Made by a program: the position numbers and the translations under genes | NCBI RefSeq assembly: GCF_016863315.1 | Contig: NZ_BOOQ01000026.1 | Span: forward strand, 62,001 to 126,000 | Length of the DNA: 64,000 nt | Direction of reading: 5' to 3' | From: Planotetraspora silvatica | GTDB lineage: Bacteria; Actinomycetota; Actinomycetes; Streptosporangiales; Streptosporangiaceae | The notes under the pieces: model-generated | The model's database searches: none | Told to the model about the DNA's origin: nothing | Seen by the model: the letters and a program-made list of their open reading frames with translations, nothing else | Part shown: piece by piece, positions 20,169 through 29,556 of the stretch | How the letters are laid out: each line of letters begins with the position of its first letter | Position numbering within the stretch: position 1 is the stretch's first letter

Positions 20169-21669
20169 AACCGTGACGCTCATGCCGTACGACGAGGCGC
20201 TGGAGCGCTTCGAGCCGGTGCTGGGGCTGGAGACGCACGTCGAGCTCGGCACCGCGTCGAAGATGTTCTGCGGTTGCCCGACGACGTTCGGCGCACCGCC
20301 CAACACGCACGTGTGCCCGATCTGCCTGGCGCTGCCCGGCTCGTTGCCGGTGGCCAACGTCAAGGCGATCGAGTCGACCATCAGGATCGGCCTCGCGCTG
20401 AACTGCTCGATCGCGGAGTGGTGCAGGTTCGCCCGGAAGAACTACTTCTATCCGGACATGCCGAAGAACTACCAGATCAGCCAGTACGACGAGCCGTTGT
20501 GCACGGACGGCTACCTGGACGTCCAGGTCGAGGGCAAGACCGTCCGGGTGGAGATCGAGCGGGTCCACCTCGAGGAGGACACCGGCAAATCCACTCACGT
20601 CGGCGGCGCCACCGGCCGCATCCAGGGCGCCGACTACTCGATCGTCGACTACAACCGGGCGGGGATCCCGCTCGTCGAGATCGTCACCAAGCCCGTCGAG
20701 GGGACCGACAGGCTCGCTCCCGAGGTCGCCAAGGCGTACGTCACGGAGCTGCGCGAGCTCCTGCGCTCTCTCGGCGTGTCCGACGTCCGGATGGAGGAGG
20801 GCTCGCTGCGCTGCGACGTCAACGTGTCCCTGATGCCGCGCGGGTCCTCGACGTGGGGCACCCGCACCGAGACCAAGAACGTCAACTCGCTGCGTAGTGT
20901 CGAGCGGTCCGTCCGGGGTGAGATCGAGCGCCAGGCGGCGATCCTGGCGGACGGCGGGCGGATCATCCAGGAGACCCGCCACTTCCACGAGGACACCGGG
21001 GCCACCACGTCCGGCCGGTCCAAGGAGGAGGCGCAGGACTACCGCTACTTCCCCGAGCCGGACCTGGTGCCGATCGCGCCCGACCCCGCGTGGGTGGCGA
21101 CGCTGAAGGCCGAGCTCCCCGAGCTGCCGTCCGTACGGCGGGCGCGTATCCAGGCGGAGTGGGGAGTCTCCGATCTCGACATGGCGGCCATGCACAACGC
21201 CGACGCCATCGAGCTGGTGGAGGCGACGGTCGCGGCCGGGGCCCCGGCCGCCGACGCGCGCAAGTGGTGGATGGGCGAGCTGGCCCGCCGGGCCAACGAG
21301 GCCGGTACGGCTCTCGCGGACCTGCCCATCACGCCCGGCGACGTCGCCAAGGTGACCGAGCTGGTGGCCTCGGGGGCGTTGAACGACAAGCTGGCCCGCC
21401 AGGTGCTCGAAGGCGTGCTGGCCGGAGAGGGCGCGCCGGAGGCCGTCGTCGAGAAGCGGGGCCTGCGGATCGTCAACGACGAGGGCGAGCTGTCCGCGAT
21501 CATCGACCAGGTGCTGGCGGGCAACGCCGACGCGGCGGACAAGGTGCGATCGGGCAAGATCGCGGCCGTGGGCGCCCTGGTCGGCGGAGTCATGAAGGCC
21601 AGCCGCGGCAAGGCCGACGCCGGCCGGGCCCGCGAGCTCATCCTCGAGAAGCTCGGGGTCGAGGGATAG
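20161..21669 (+). CDS. gatB: Asp/Glu-tRNA amidotransferase subunit B
   Basis: tRNA-binding, kinase-like subunit (502 aa) that activates Glu-tRNA(Gln). It begins [35 protein letters not shown] and keeps [32 protein letters not shown] and [11 protein letters not shown]. The C-terminal YqeY-like tail ([29 protein letters not shown]) is complete. ATG 20161 lies 8 bp inside the upstream DUF4276-like gene, so gatB translation now depends on, or is coupled to, that gene. Confidence 0.96.
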   Translation: MAETVTLMPYDEALERFEPVLGLETHVELGTASKMFCGCPTTFGAPPNTHVCPICLALPGSLPVANVKAIESTIRIGLALNCSIAEWCRFARKNYFYPDMPKNYQISQYDEPLCTDGYLDVQVEGKTVRVEIERVHLEEDTGKSTHVGGATGRIQGADYSIVDYNRAGIPLVEIVTKPVEGTDRLAPEVAKAYVTELRELLRSLGVSDVRMEEGSLRCDVNVSLMPRGSSTWGTRTETKNVNSLRSVERSVRGEIERQAAILADGGRIIQETRHFHEDTGATTSGRSKEEAQDYRYFPEPDLVPIAPDPAWVATLKAELPELPSVRRARIQAEWGVSDLDMAAMHNADAIELVEATVAAGAPAADARKWWMGELARRANEAGTALADLPITPGDVAKVTELVASGALNDKLARQVLEGVLAGEGAPEAVVEKRGLRIVNDEGELSAIIDQVLAGNADAADKVRSGKIAAVGALVGGVMKASRGKADAGRARELILEKLGVEG

Positions 21670-21678
21670 TTCTCCACT

Positions 21679-21750
21679 CGCCGCGCGCGGTGTGCCGGCG
21701 TCGCCTGACGGCGGCGCCGCGCGCGGCGGGAAGCCCGCTCTGGCGGGGCT
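21679..21750 (+). terminator. Two hairpins after gatB
   Basis: First a perfect 12-bp pair, CGCCGCGCGCGG (21679-21690) and CCGCGCGCGGCG (21717-21728), then AAGCCCGC / GCGGGGCTT with one bulge ending in TTTC near 21753. Together they are a likely terminator for the gat operon. Confidence 0.6.
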
Positions 21751-21920
21751 TTCGTACCCGAATGAGAGATGCGCCGGCGAGGAGCCCGTGTGGCGTTCGG
21801 GGATGTCGTTGCGCCCGCGAGTTTCTGGCACACAGAACGTTGTTGTTTCATGACATATCTCGAAGGCAGGCTTTAGGGTTGGCTGAACGGAGTTGCCCTT
21901 GAGCAGGAGGAGACCGAGGC

Positions 21921-23873
21921 GTGCGGAACGCCGGAGCGTCCATCGATCCGCCGACAGATCCGCTGTCGGCGGTGCCCGCCTCCGATCCGCCCAAGAAGCA
22001 TCCGGTCCGGTCGAACGCGTCCTCGCTGCCTCCCGGAGTCTCCGCCGACATCTTCGGTGAGAGGTCGGCGCAACCCGCGCCCGGGCCGTCGGCCTCCACG
22101 CAGGGCAGCAGCCTCCCTCCACCCGCGTCCCCGGTCGAGTTGTGGCCTGTGGTCGACACGACGGTCATCGAGGAGCCGGTCGCGCTGGAGCCGGAACCCG
22201 AGCCGAAGCGGCGGACCCTGCGCTACACGATCGTCGGCCTGGCCGTCCTGCTGCTGCTCGCCTACCTGATCCCCGCGATCTCCATGTCCGGCCGGATCCT
22301 GCCCGGCACCCTGGTCCTCGGCGTCGACATCGGCGGGCAGAGCACGTCCGACGCGGTGCTGAGCCTGCAGGAGAAGCTGTACACCCAGACCCGCTCGCCC
22401 ATCGTCGTCCGGCAGGGCACCCACCGCATTCCCGTGGACCCCAACGAGGCGGGTCTCCAGTTCGACGCCGAAGCGACCGTACGGCAGGCGCCGACGGGGT
22501 TCCCCACCCCCGCGCAGGTCCTGGGGTCGATCTTCAGCGGCCGTGATCTCACGCCGGTCGTCTCGGTCGACCAGGTCAAGCTGGAGGCCGCCGTGGCCAA
22601 GGACATCGGCGCCTCCCTCGAGGACCCCGCCCAAGAGGGCGACGTCACGTTCAAGGGGACGACTCCCGTTCCGATCTACCCGCACCCGGGCAACGGGATC
22701 GACAAGACGGTCGTGGCCCGGGACATCCAGCGGGCCTACCTCAGCCCGAACGTCACGGTCATGGCCGCGGCGGTGAAGGACGATCCCCAGGTCGACCGGG
22801 CCGCCGTGCAGCGGGCCGTGGCCTGGGCGAAGCGCGCGGTCTCCGAGCCGATCACGCTGACCGTCGGCGCGAAGTCCGTCCAGCTTCCCCCGGACACCCT
22901 GGCCGGGCACCTGTCCTTCGTGCCGGAGGGACACTCCCTGAAACCGCGGTTCGACGCCGCGGCCGCCGCCGTCGGCTTCGAACACCGGCTGGTCGCCGCC
23001 GAAGCGGGAGCCAGGAACGCCACGTTCACGATCGAGGACGGCAAGCCGGTCCTGGTGCACGCCCGGGACGGCAAGAGGGTGGACACCGGACGGCTGGGCG
23101 TCGACGTGATCGCGGCGATGGAGGGCGGGAGCCGTACCGTGCCGGTGACGCTGGTCAGCGCGCCGCCGGTCGTGACGGACGACGAAGCGGCGAAGATGGG
23201 CGTCAAGGAGAAGGTCGGCGAGTTCACGACCTCCTACGCCTGTTGCCAGCCGCGGGTGGCCGACATCCAGGCCGCCGCGCGTGTGCTGAACACCCATCTG
23301 GTCAAGCCGGGGGAGACGTTCTCCTTCAACGAGTTCGTCGGGAGGCGGGACGTCGCCGGCGGGTTCAGCGGAGCCGCCCTGCCCACCTTGATCCGGGGGA
23401 AGGCCGGCTCGGACGTCGCGGGCATGACCCAGGTCGCCACCACGATGCTCAACGCCGTGATGCGCGCCGGGTTGGCGGACGTCGAGCGCACGGCCCCTGA
23501 TGTGTACATGCCGCAGTATCCGGCCGGGATGGACGCCACGGTGTCCTATCCGGAGCCGGACCTGAAGTGGACGAACGACTCTCCGTACGGCGTGCTGATC
23601 CAGGCGTCGGCGAGCGACACCGCGTTGACCATCTCCCTCTGGAGCACCCAGCGGTACGACGTGCAGATCGGTGAGCCGGTCAAGTCCCGGTTCCTCCATC
23701 TCGCGCCGGTCGAGGGAGCGGGCCCGGACTGCGTGCCGGTTCCCGAGCAGCCGGGCTTCACGGCAGAGGTCACGCGGGTCATCAAGCGGGACGGGAAGGC
23801 CGACGACCGCCAGTCGTTCACGACCGTCTACAGGCCCCAAGCCGAGATCACCTGCCCCGCCCCTCCCTCGTGA
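21921..23873 (+). CDS. VanW-family membrane-anchored protein
   Basis: 650-residue cell-envelope protein. A Pro/Ser-rich cytoplasmic N-terminal region (about 95 residues) is followed by one membrane segment (YTIVGLAVLLLLAYLIPAIS). Extracellular repeats of the YoaR/PG-binding type come next, and then a VanW domain (about 425-560) with CCQPRVADIQAAARVLN and FSFNEFVGRRDVAGGFSGA. VanW proteins occur beside cell-wall genes and in vancomycin clusters, but their reaction is not established. GTG 21921 has AGGAGGAG upstream. The TGA stop is the first TGA of a 53-bp repeat block. Confidence 0.85.
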   Translation: MRNAGASIDPPTDPLSAVPASDPPKKHPVRSNASSLPPGVSADIFGERSAQPAPGPSASTQGSSLPPPASPVELWPVVDTTVIEEPVALEPEPEPKRRTLRYTIVGLAVLLLLAYLIPAISMSGRILPGTLVLGVDIGGQSTSDAVLSLQEKLYTQTRSPIVVRQGTHRIPVDPNEAGLQFDAEATVRQAPTGFPTPAQVLGSIFSGRDLTPVVSVDQVKLEAAVAKDIGASLEDPAQEGDVTFKGTTPVPIYPHPGNGIDKTVVARDIQRAYLSPNVTVMAAAVKDDPQVDRAAVQRAVAWAKRAVSEPITLTVGAKSVQLPPDTLAGHLSFVPEGHSLKPRFDAAAAAVGFEHRLVAAEAGARNATFTIEDGKPVLVHARDGKRVDTGRLGVDVIAAMEGGSRTVPVTLVSAPPVVTDDEAAKMGVKEKVGEFTTSYACCQPRVADIQAAARVLNTHLVKPGETFSFNEFVGRRDVAGGFSGAALPTLIRGKAGSDVAGMTQVATTMLNAVMRAGLADVERTAPDVYMPQYPAGMDATVSYPEPDLKWTNDSPYGVLIQASASDTALTISLWSTQRYDVQIGEPVKSRFLHLAPVEGAGPDCVPVPEQPGFTAEVTRVIKRDGKADDRQSFTTVYRPQAEITCPAPPS

Positions 23874-24023
23874 TCATGCACAGGTTCGGGTGTGGCCCAC
23901 TTGACCTGCGCCGATCCAGTTCGTGATCATGCGCAAAGTCGAGATCACCACGCCTGACCTGCACCGACACCTGCCGTGATCATGCACAAGGCGCCCGCCC
24001 CCGAGGGCGCCCGCGCATGATCA
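23871..24023. repeat. 53-bp-period repeat, locus A
   Basis: Copies of TGATCATGCAC start at 23871, 23924 and 23977 (spacing 53 and 53), and a TGATCA lies at about 24017. The first includes the VanW stop codon. Units share a second box, TGACCTGCGCCGA or TGACCTGCACCGA, about 30 bp downstream. The block fills the convergent gap between the VanW gene and the sugar dehydrogenase gene. See loci B (53075) and C (58596). Confidence 0.9.
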
Positions 24024-25184
24024 GCCGGCCGAGTTCCCGGTCGGCACCACGAGAATGCGGTCGTCGCCCCGGCGGGGAGACCCACGGCCGTCCTTGTTGC
24101 TGGTCCCGACCCACAACGTCCCGTCGGGGGCGGTGGCCACCGCGCGCAGCCGGCCGTACTCCCCGGTGTAGAGGGCTTGCGGCCGTCCGGCCTTGCCGTC
24201 CGCGCTCAGCGGGATCCGCCACAGCCGCTGGCCGCGCAGTGCCGCCGCCCACAGGGAGCCGTCGGCGTAGGCGAGCCCCGACGGCGAGGCCTCGTCGGTC
24301 GACCAGGTGAGCAGCGGGTCGGTGTACTTGCCGTCCCCGCCCATGCCCTCGACGTCGGGCCAGCCGTAGTTATGGCCCTTCTCGATCAGGTTGACCTCGT
24401 CGTAGGTGTTCTGGCCGAACTCCGTGGCGTACATGTGACCGCTGGAGTCCCAGGCCAGCCCCTGGACGTTGCGATGGCCGTACGACCAGACCAGGCTGCC
24501 GAAGGGGTTGCCGGGCGCGGGCTTGCCGTCCACCGTCATCCGCAGGATCTTGCCGGCCAGGGAGTTCCTGTCCTGGGAGAGCCCGCGCTCGCCGGTCTCG
24601 CCGGTCGACGCGTAGAGGTAGCCGTCGGGGCCGAAGGCCAGGCGCCCCCCGTTGTGGATCGACCCCCTCGGGATGCCCGTGACGAGCGGGACGGGGTCGG
24701 ACAGGCCGCCGTCGTACCGGTATCTGACCACCCGGTTGTCGCCGTCGGCCGAGAAGTACACGAAGACGTAGTGATCCGTCGCGAAGCCCGGGGACACGGC
24801 CACGCCGAGGAGGCCGCCCTCCCCACTCGGGGAGACGCCGTCGATCACGCCCACGTTCGTGACCTGCCCCTTCGGAGTGACCCGGACCACCTTGGCCGAG
24901 TCCCTCTCCGTCACGAGCGCGTCGCCGCCCGGCAGGAACGCGATGGCCCAGGGCACGGCGAGATCCGTCACCAGGGTGCGCGGCGCCCCGGAGACCTGCG
25001 CCGGCGCCGATCCGGTCAGCGGGCCGGGCGTCAGGGCCCCGCCCGCGTGTCCCGGCGTCGTGCCCTGACCCGGCGCGGCCCCGCCAGGCTGCTCCGGCGC
25101 AGCCGAGCATGCCGTTACCGCCGTGATCGCCACGGCCACCGCCACCGGCGACGCCCATCGTGCGAATCGGCCCGTCTTCACCAT
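24021..25184 (-). CDS. PQQ-dependent sugar dehydrogenase-type lipoprotein
   Basis: 387-residue exported beta-propeller of the glucose/sorbosone dehydrogenase family, which oxidises aldose sugars with PQQ. The signal peptide ends in lipobox AVTAC|S, so it is probably anchored outside the membrane. Domain motifs: LAVPWAIAFLPGGDALVTERD, GEGGLLGVAVSPGF, IHNGGRLAFGPDGYLYASTGE and YGHRNVQGLAWD. The start at 25184 (MVKTGRF) follows GGGAGGTCACG; the longer ORF upstream is unlikely. No PQQ synthesis genes are in the window, so cofactor and substrate remain open. Confidence 0.88.
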   Translation of the reverse strand: MVKTGRFARWASPVAVAVAITAVTACSAAPEQPGGAAPGQGTTPGHAGGALTPGPLTGSAPAQVSGAPRTLVTDLAVPWAIAFLPGGDALVTERDSAKVVRVTPKGQVTNVGVIDGVSPSGEGGLLGVAVSPGFATDHYVFVYFSADGDNRVVRYRYDGGLSDPVPLVTGIPRGSIHNGGRLAFGPDGYLYASTGETGERGLSQDRNSLAGKILRMTVDGKPAPGNPFGSLVWSYGHRNVQGLAWDSSGHMYATEFGQNTYDEVNLIEKGHNYGWPDVEGMGGDGKYTDPLLTWSTDEASPSGLAYADGSLWAAALRGQRLWRIPLSADGKAGRPQALYTGEYGRLRAVATAPDGTLWVGTSNKDGRGSPRRGDDRILVVPTGNSAG

Positions 25185-25238
25185 GTTTCGTGACCTCCCT
25201 CGTCCCTTCCATACTCGCGTTTCGCCGCGGAGGTTCCC

Positions 25239-25244
25239 TAGGTT
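25239..25244 (+). promoter_or_regulatory. -10 box of a leaderless transcript
   Basis: TAGGTT lies at -13 to -8 from the GTG of the D-2-hydroxyacid dehydrogenase gene, as expected when transcription begins at the start codon. There is no Shine-Dalgarno. Confidence 0.55.
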
Positions 25245-25251
25245 TGTTCTT

Positions 25252-26184
25252 GTGAAGATCTGGGTCGCCTCGCAGGACCTCGCCGACGTGCTGTCCGATC
25301 TGCCCAAGGAGTTGCCGGACGATCCTCCGGAGATCGAGTGCGCCGTCTACGACGGCAGGGGAGCGCTGCCCGGCCCGCCCGATGAGGTGGAGATCTGGGT
25401 GCCGCCGCTCGTCCCGGTGCCCGGCACCCCCGGGCTGCTCGGCCGGATGACCGGACTGCGCCTGCTGCAGACCGTGACCGCCGGCGTCGAGGCGTACCTC
25501 CCGCATGTTCCGGAGCACGCGATGCTCTGCAACGCCCGTGGCGTCCATGACGCGGGGACCGCCGAGTGGATCGTCGGCGCGGCGATCGCCGTGCTCCGGG
25601 AGTTCCCCGGGTTCGCCGCGGCCCAGGCTCGGCGCGAGTGGACCTACCACCACACCGGCGTCCTCGACGGCGCCACCGTTCTCATCGTGGGGTACGGCTC
25701 GATCGGCGAGGCCGTGGAACGCCGCCTCGCCGGGTTCGAGGTCGACGTCGTCCGCGTGGCCAGGACCGCGCGCGAGAACGTCCACGGGGAGGACGAGCTT
25801 CCCGCTCTGCTGCCCTCGGCCGACGTCGTCGTCCTGCTCGTCCCGGTGACGGCCGGCACCGTGGGCATGGTGGACGCCCGATTCCTCGCGCGGATGCGGG
25901 ACGGGGCCGTGCTCGTGAACGCGGCACGGGGCACCGTCGTCGACACCGACGCTCTGGTCGCCGAACTCGAGAGCGGGCGCCTGCGCGCCGCCCTCGACGT
26001 CACCTCCCCGGAGCCGCTGCCCCAGGACCATCCCCTGTGGACCGCGCCCGGAGCCTTCATCACACCGCATGTCGCCGGCAGCACCCCCGCATCCGTACGG
26101 CGGACACGAGAACTCGTGCGCTCTCAGGTCATCAGATACGTGACCGGCGAGAGACTCGCTAACATGATCACGGGTCATTACTGA
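25252..26184 (+). CDS. D-2-hydroxyacid dehydrogenase family protein
   Basis: NAD(P)H-dependent 2-hydroxyacid dehydrogenase, 310 aa. The Rossmann motif is VLIVGYGSIGEAVERRL (about 141-157). The catalytic Arg is in VNAARGTVVDTDAL, the Glu in DVTSPEPLPQDHPLW and the His in ITPHVAGSTP. It is shorter than SerA (no regulatory domain) and belongs to the glyoxylate/hydroxypyruvate reductase-like branch. Its substrate cannot be told from sequence. GTG 25252 is favoured by the -10 box at -13. Confidence 0.9.
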   Translation: MKIWVASQDLADVLSDLPKELPDDPPEIECAVYDGRGALPGPPDEVEIWVPPLVPVPGTPGLLGRMTGLRLLQTVTAGVEAYLPHVPEHAMLCNARGVHDAGTAEWIVGAAIAVLREFPGFAAAQARREWTYHHTGVLDGATVLIVGYGSIGEAVERRLAGFEVDVVRVARTARENVHGEDELPALLPSADVVVLLVPVTAGTVGMVDARFLARMRDGAVLVNAARGTVVDTDALVAELESGRLRAALDVTSPEPLPQDHPLWTAPGAFITPHVAGSTPASVRRTRELVRSQVIRYVTGERLANMITGHY

Positions 26185-26220
26185 GCGCTCGCCGTCGAGA
26201 CGACACGAGCGACCAGGGAC

Positions 26221-26249
26221 TTGACTGGCGGTCCTGACTGGTCCATTAA
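26221..26249 (+). promoter_or_regulatory. Possible promoter for the second GGDEF-EAL gene
   Basis: TTGACT (26221-26226), 17 nt, then CATTAA (26244-26249). The -35 is good and the -10 poor. The remaining 240-bp gap (26185-26423) shows no gene. Confidence 0.3.
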
Positions 26250-26423
26250 GGAATCCGGAACGTGGCTGCTCCGTGACCTGTAGTGCGTACGGTGAACCTC
26301 GTCGCGCGTGGCCGGTTATCAGATCGGTGACGACTCACTGGTTGTCGCCTTACGGATCAGGCGCTGTGCGCAGACTGGCCATGTGACATGGAGAGTAAAG
26401 CCGGGTCGAGGACGGGAGGGGCA

Positions 26424-29297
26424 GTGACGTCACACCCCGCCGGGCGCGACGACGCCGACGCGGCTCCATCTCCGGAGGCGACGGCGCCGGACGTACCGGC
26501 TTCGGACGTACCGGCACCGGACACGGAGCCACCGGGGACGGCGGAAGCGGACGCGGTGGCGTCCGACGCCGCCGAACCAGGCCATGAGGCGACGGCCGCG
26601 GAGACGGTTACGCAGACGGCCGCACAGACGGCCGCAGGGACAAGGGACACAGGGGCGATTCGCGTGGACGGCAGGCGCAACCCGAGGGGTTCGCTCACCG
26701 CCGCGGCCGGACTCGGCGCGGTGGGGCTCGCCGCTGCGTTGATCGGCGGAGGCTCCCCGTCCATCATCGCCGCCGTGGCCGGCGTCGCCGCCGGCCTTCT
26801 CGCCGCCTTCTCGCTGTTCCTGGCCGCCTTCCGTGCACAGCCGGGGCAACGGCCGCGGCCCGCCGCCTGGCGTTGGCTGGCGGTGGGGACGCTGACCTGG
26901 CTCGTCGGCATCGGCCTGCGCCCGGTGGCCGACGGCACCCCTTTCGTTCTCACTTTCGCTGACCTGCTGCTTCTCGTCGGATCCGTGTTGATGGCGATCG
27001 GTTGCGGGGTCGCTGTGACTCCCTCCGCCTACAGCAGGAGCGCGTTCCGGCAGGCCGCCGACGCCTATCTGGGCGCCGCGTCGATCTTCACCGTGGGCTG
27101 GGTCCTCCTCCTCGGCCCCGCCTTCCAGAAGGCGGAGGAGCCCGGAGCGTTCTTCTCCACGCTTGCGCTGCCGATCGTCTGCCTTTTCGCGGCCTGCGCG
27201 GTGGCGCCCGCCGTGGCCGCCGCCCGCTCGGGAGGCCGCGTCGTGGGTCTCGCCGGCGTGATCGTGCTCGGCGCGATCACCGTGGCCGAGGTGAGCACCG
27301 CCCTCGCCCGGCTCAGCGGAGACGACCCGCCTCTGGCGACGGTCCTCATCGCGCCGGCCGCCTTCCTCGTGCTCGCCGTCGCGCCATGGCTCGACCAGCG
27401 GCGCCTTCGCAGGCCTCTGCCGATCGCGCTCACGGCCGCCACGCCGCTCGTGCTCGTGGGCGTCGCCACCGTCGCGGTCGCCGTCCAGGCGATCAGCGGC
27501 AACCGGGACGCGGCCCTGTCCGCCATCGCCGCCTCCGTCGTCCTCGTCCTGCTCGGCCGGCTGTTCGTGCTCCTGGTGGAGACCGCGGGGATGCGCCGCC
27601 TCGTCGACGTCGGCGAGCGGCAACTGCGCCAGCTGGCGGAGAACACGGGTGACCTCGTTCTCGTGTGCGATCACGACGGCGTCATCAGGGAGATCGGCGC
27701 GGCCGTCCAGGAGACGTACGGCTACTGCCCCGACGATCTCGAGGGCCGCCCGATGTTCGACTACATCCACCCCGAGGACGTGCCCGGCATCCAGGCGCTG
27801 CTGCGGCGAATGACCTCCGAGGACGACGGGCCCGATGGGCCCGGGACCTGCCGGATCGCCTGCCGGGTCCGGGCGGCGGACGGCACCTGGCGGCCGACCG
27901 AGTCGGTCGCCACGCGAGACGTCAGGAACGAGGACCAGATCCTCGTCAGCGTCCGGGACATGAGCGACCAGGTGGCCCTGCGGAACCAGGTCACCCACCT
28001 GACCTTCCATGACGGTGTCACGGGCCTGCCCAACCGGGCCTACTTCGAGGAACGCGCACGGGAGGTCCTCGCCCGCCGCGGCTCTGGCCGTACCGCTGTG
28101 ATCTTCCTGGACCTCGACGGCTTCACCGGGGTCAACGACTCGGTCGGCCACGCGAGCGGCGACTACCTGCTCGGCCAGGCCGCACGCAGGCTCCGCTCCG
28201 CCGTACGGGCCGACGACACGCTGGCCCGCTGGGGCGGCGACGAGTTCGCGGTGTTGCTGGAAGGCGGCGTCTCCACCGGCTCGGACGCCCAGACCGCGAT
28301 CGACCTGGCGGAACGTCTGGTGCGCGCGGTGTCGTCCGAGCCCTTCCGGGTGGCGGACCGCGACATGGCCCTCACCGCCAGCGTGGGCGTCGCGTTCGCC
28401 GAGGACGGCCTGTCCGCGGGCGACCTCCTCCGCAACGCCGACGTCGCGATGTCCCGTGCGAAGGAACTGGGCGGCAGGCGGGTCGAGGTGTTCGCCGCGC
28501 ACATGCACGCCGACGTCGTCCGCCGGCTGGAGATCGCGGCCGACCTCCAGAGGGCCCTGCTCGACAATCAGTTCGCCGTCGAATACCAGCCCGTCGTCGA
28601 CCTGGCGACCTCCCGCGTCACGGCGGTCGAGGCGCTGGTCCGGTGGTGGCGGGGAAACACGTTCGTCCCGCCCGAGCAGTTCCTCGGGCCGGCCGAGGAC
28701 ACCGGCCTCATCGTTCCGCTGAGCGAATGGATCCTCCGCGAGGCGTGCAACGAAGTGGCCGCCTGGCGGGCCTCGTCGCTCGACATCGGCCTGTCGCTCA
28801 ACCTGTCCCTGCGCCAGATCACCGCTCCCCGGTTCGTCGAGACCGTCTCCCAGGCGCTCGCGGAGAGCGGCCTGCCCGCGAGCGCGCTGACCCTCGAAGT
28901 CATCGAGGAGATGCTCGTCGAGGACGCCGAGGACACGATCAACAAGCTGTCGCAGCTACGGGCTCTCGGCGTACGGCTGGCCATCGACGACTTCGGCACC
29001 GGCTACGCGTCGCTGGCGTTCCTCCGCCAACTGCCCGTGGACATGATCAAGATCGACCCGTCGTTCGTCTCAGGCCTCGGACGGGACGAGACCCTCACCC
29101 TGCTGACCCGCACGATCGTACGGCTCGGCCATGATCTCGGCCTGATCGTCGTCGCTGAGGGGATCGAGCGCCCCGAGCAGCTCGAACTGCTGCGTGAAAT
29201 GGGCTGCACCCGTGGTCAGGGTTACCTGGTCGGGCGCCCCATGGCGGCCCGCGGCGTCGACTCCCTCATGCGCACGCCCCTGCAGAACACCGCGTGA
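26424..29297 (+). CDS. Membrane PAS-GGDEF-EAL cyclic di-GMP enzyme (CdgC-like)
   Basis: 957-residue c-di-GMP enzyme. The N-terminal 85 residues are acidic and Pro/Ala-rich; about eight to ten membrane helices follow (to about 400). A PAS domain (LRQLAENTGDLVLVCDHDGVIREIGAAV) comes next. GGDEF is intact (LARWGGDEFAVLL) with I-site RADD five residues before it. EAL is intact (VEALVRWW, LNLSLRQI, EVIEEML, DDFGTGYASL, KIDPSFV, AEGIE). Position before ilvB matches my memory of Streptomyces CdgC. GTG 26424 is chosen for its GGGAGGGG; ATG 26388 in frame has no Shine-Dalgarno. Confidence 0.9.
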   Translation: MTSHPAGRDDADAAPSPEATAPDVPASDVPAPDTEPPGTAEADAVASDAAEPGHEATAAETVTQTAAQTAAGTRDTGAIRVDGRRNPRGSLTAAAGLGAVGLAAALIGGGSPSIIAAVAGVAAGLLAAFSLFLAAFRAQPGQRPRPAAWRWLAVGTLTWLVGIGLRPVADGTPFVLTFADLLLLVGSVLMAIGCGVAVTPSAYSRSAFRQAADAYLGAASIFTVGWVLLLGPAFQKAEEPGAFFSTLALPIVCLFAACAVAPAVAAARSGGRVVGLAGVIVLGAITVAEVSTALARLSGDDPPLATVLIAPAAFLVLAVAPWLDQRRLRRPLPIALTAATPLVLVGVATVAVAVQAISGNRDAALSAIAASVVLVLLGRLFVLLVETAGMRRLVDVGERQLRQLAENTGDLVLVCDHDGVIREIGAAVQETYGYCPDDLEGRPMFDYIHPEDVPGIQALLRRMTSEDDGPDGPGTCRIACRVRAADGTWRPTESVATRDVRNEDQILVSVRDMSDQVALRNQVTHLTFHDGVTGLPNRAYFEERAREVLARRGSGRTAVIFLDLDGFTGVNDSVGHASGDYLLGQAARRLRSAVRADDTLARWGGDEFAVLLEGGVSTGSDAQTAIDLAERLVRAVSSEPFRVADRDMALTASVGVAFAEDGLSAGDLLRNADVAMSRAKELGGRRVEVFAAHMHADVVRRLEIAADLQRALLDNQFAVEYQPVVDLATSRVTAVEALVRWWRGNTFVPPEQFLGPAEDTGLIVPLSEWILREACNEVAAWRASSLDIGLSLNLSLRQITAPRFVETVSQALAESGLPASALTLEVIEEMLVEDAEDTINKLSQLRALGVRLAIDDFGTGYASLAFLRQLPVDMIKIDPSFVSGLGRDETLTLLTRTIVRLGHDLGLIVVAEGIERPEQLELLREMGCTRGQGYLVGRPMAARGVDSLMRTPLQNTA

Positions 29298-29298
29298 C

Positions 29299-29327
29299 CT
29301 CTTGCCTCGCCTCAGGCGAGGCAAGAG
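29299..29327 (+). terminator. Hairpin after the GGDEF-EAL gene
   Basis: Perfect 13-bp stem CTCTTGCCTCGCC / GGCGAGGCAAGAG with loop TCA, starting 2 bp after the stop. No T-run follows, which is common for actinobacterial terminators. Confidence 0.7.
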
Positions 29328-29404
29328 CAGGCACCATCCCGGATGCTGAGATATCCGTCCCAGATGATTTGACGTGAGGGCCGGGGATCGGACATGGTGT
29401 AGCC

Positions 29405-29452
29405 ATGCATCGCGATGGGATCCTCGTAGTACTTCGCAGGCGCGCAGCCTGA
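29405..29452 (+). CDS. Leader peptide of the ilvBNC operon
   Basis: 15-codon ORF reading [15 protein letters not shown]. The run Ile-Leu-Val-Val-Leu is what a branched-chain amino acid attenuator needs: ribosomes stall when charged tRNAs are scarce. The stop lies within a stem (ACTTCG / CGAAGT, 29431-29458). A terminator follows at 29473-29508 and ilvB 49 bp later. The same design is known upstream of ilvB in Streptomyces. Confidence 0.88.
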   Translation: MHRDGILVVLRRRAA

Positions 29453-29472
29453 CGAAGTCTCGGTCCTGCGCG

Positions 29473-29508
29473 CGCCCCAGCTCCGCTCAGCGGATTGGGG
29501 CGTTTTTT
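29473..29508 (+). terminator. Attenuator terminator before ilvB
   Basis: Stem CGCCCCA (29473-29479) / TGGGGCG (29496-29502) with inner TCCGC-tca-GCGGA, followed by six T. It lies between the Ile/Leu/Val leader and ilvB, so readthrough should depend on leader translation. Confidence 0.9.
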
Positions 29509-29556
29509 ATGCCAGCGCAATCCCAGCAGACAAGCTCAGCCACAAGGAACGAGCCG

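Noticed and set aside
23871-24023. 53-bp-period repeats as CRISPR arrays
   Set aside because: The period is regular, but the intervening parts share a second conserved box, the conserved part is only about 18 bp, there are only three or four units per locus, and no cas gene is present.
29509-29556. Earlier ilvB start at ATG 29509
   Set aside because: It directly follows the terminator T-run and has no Shine-Dalgarno; 29557 has AAGGAAC and matches the family start.
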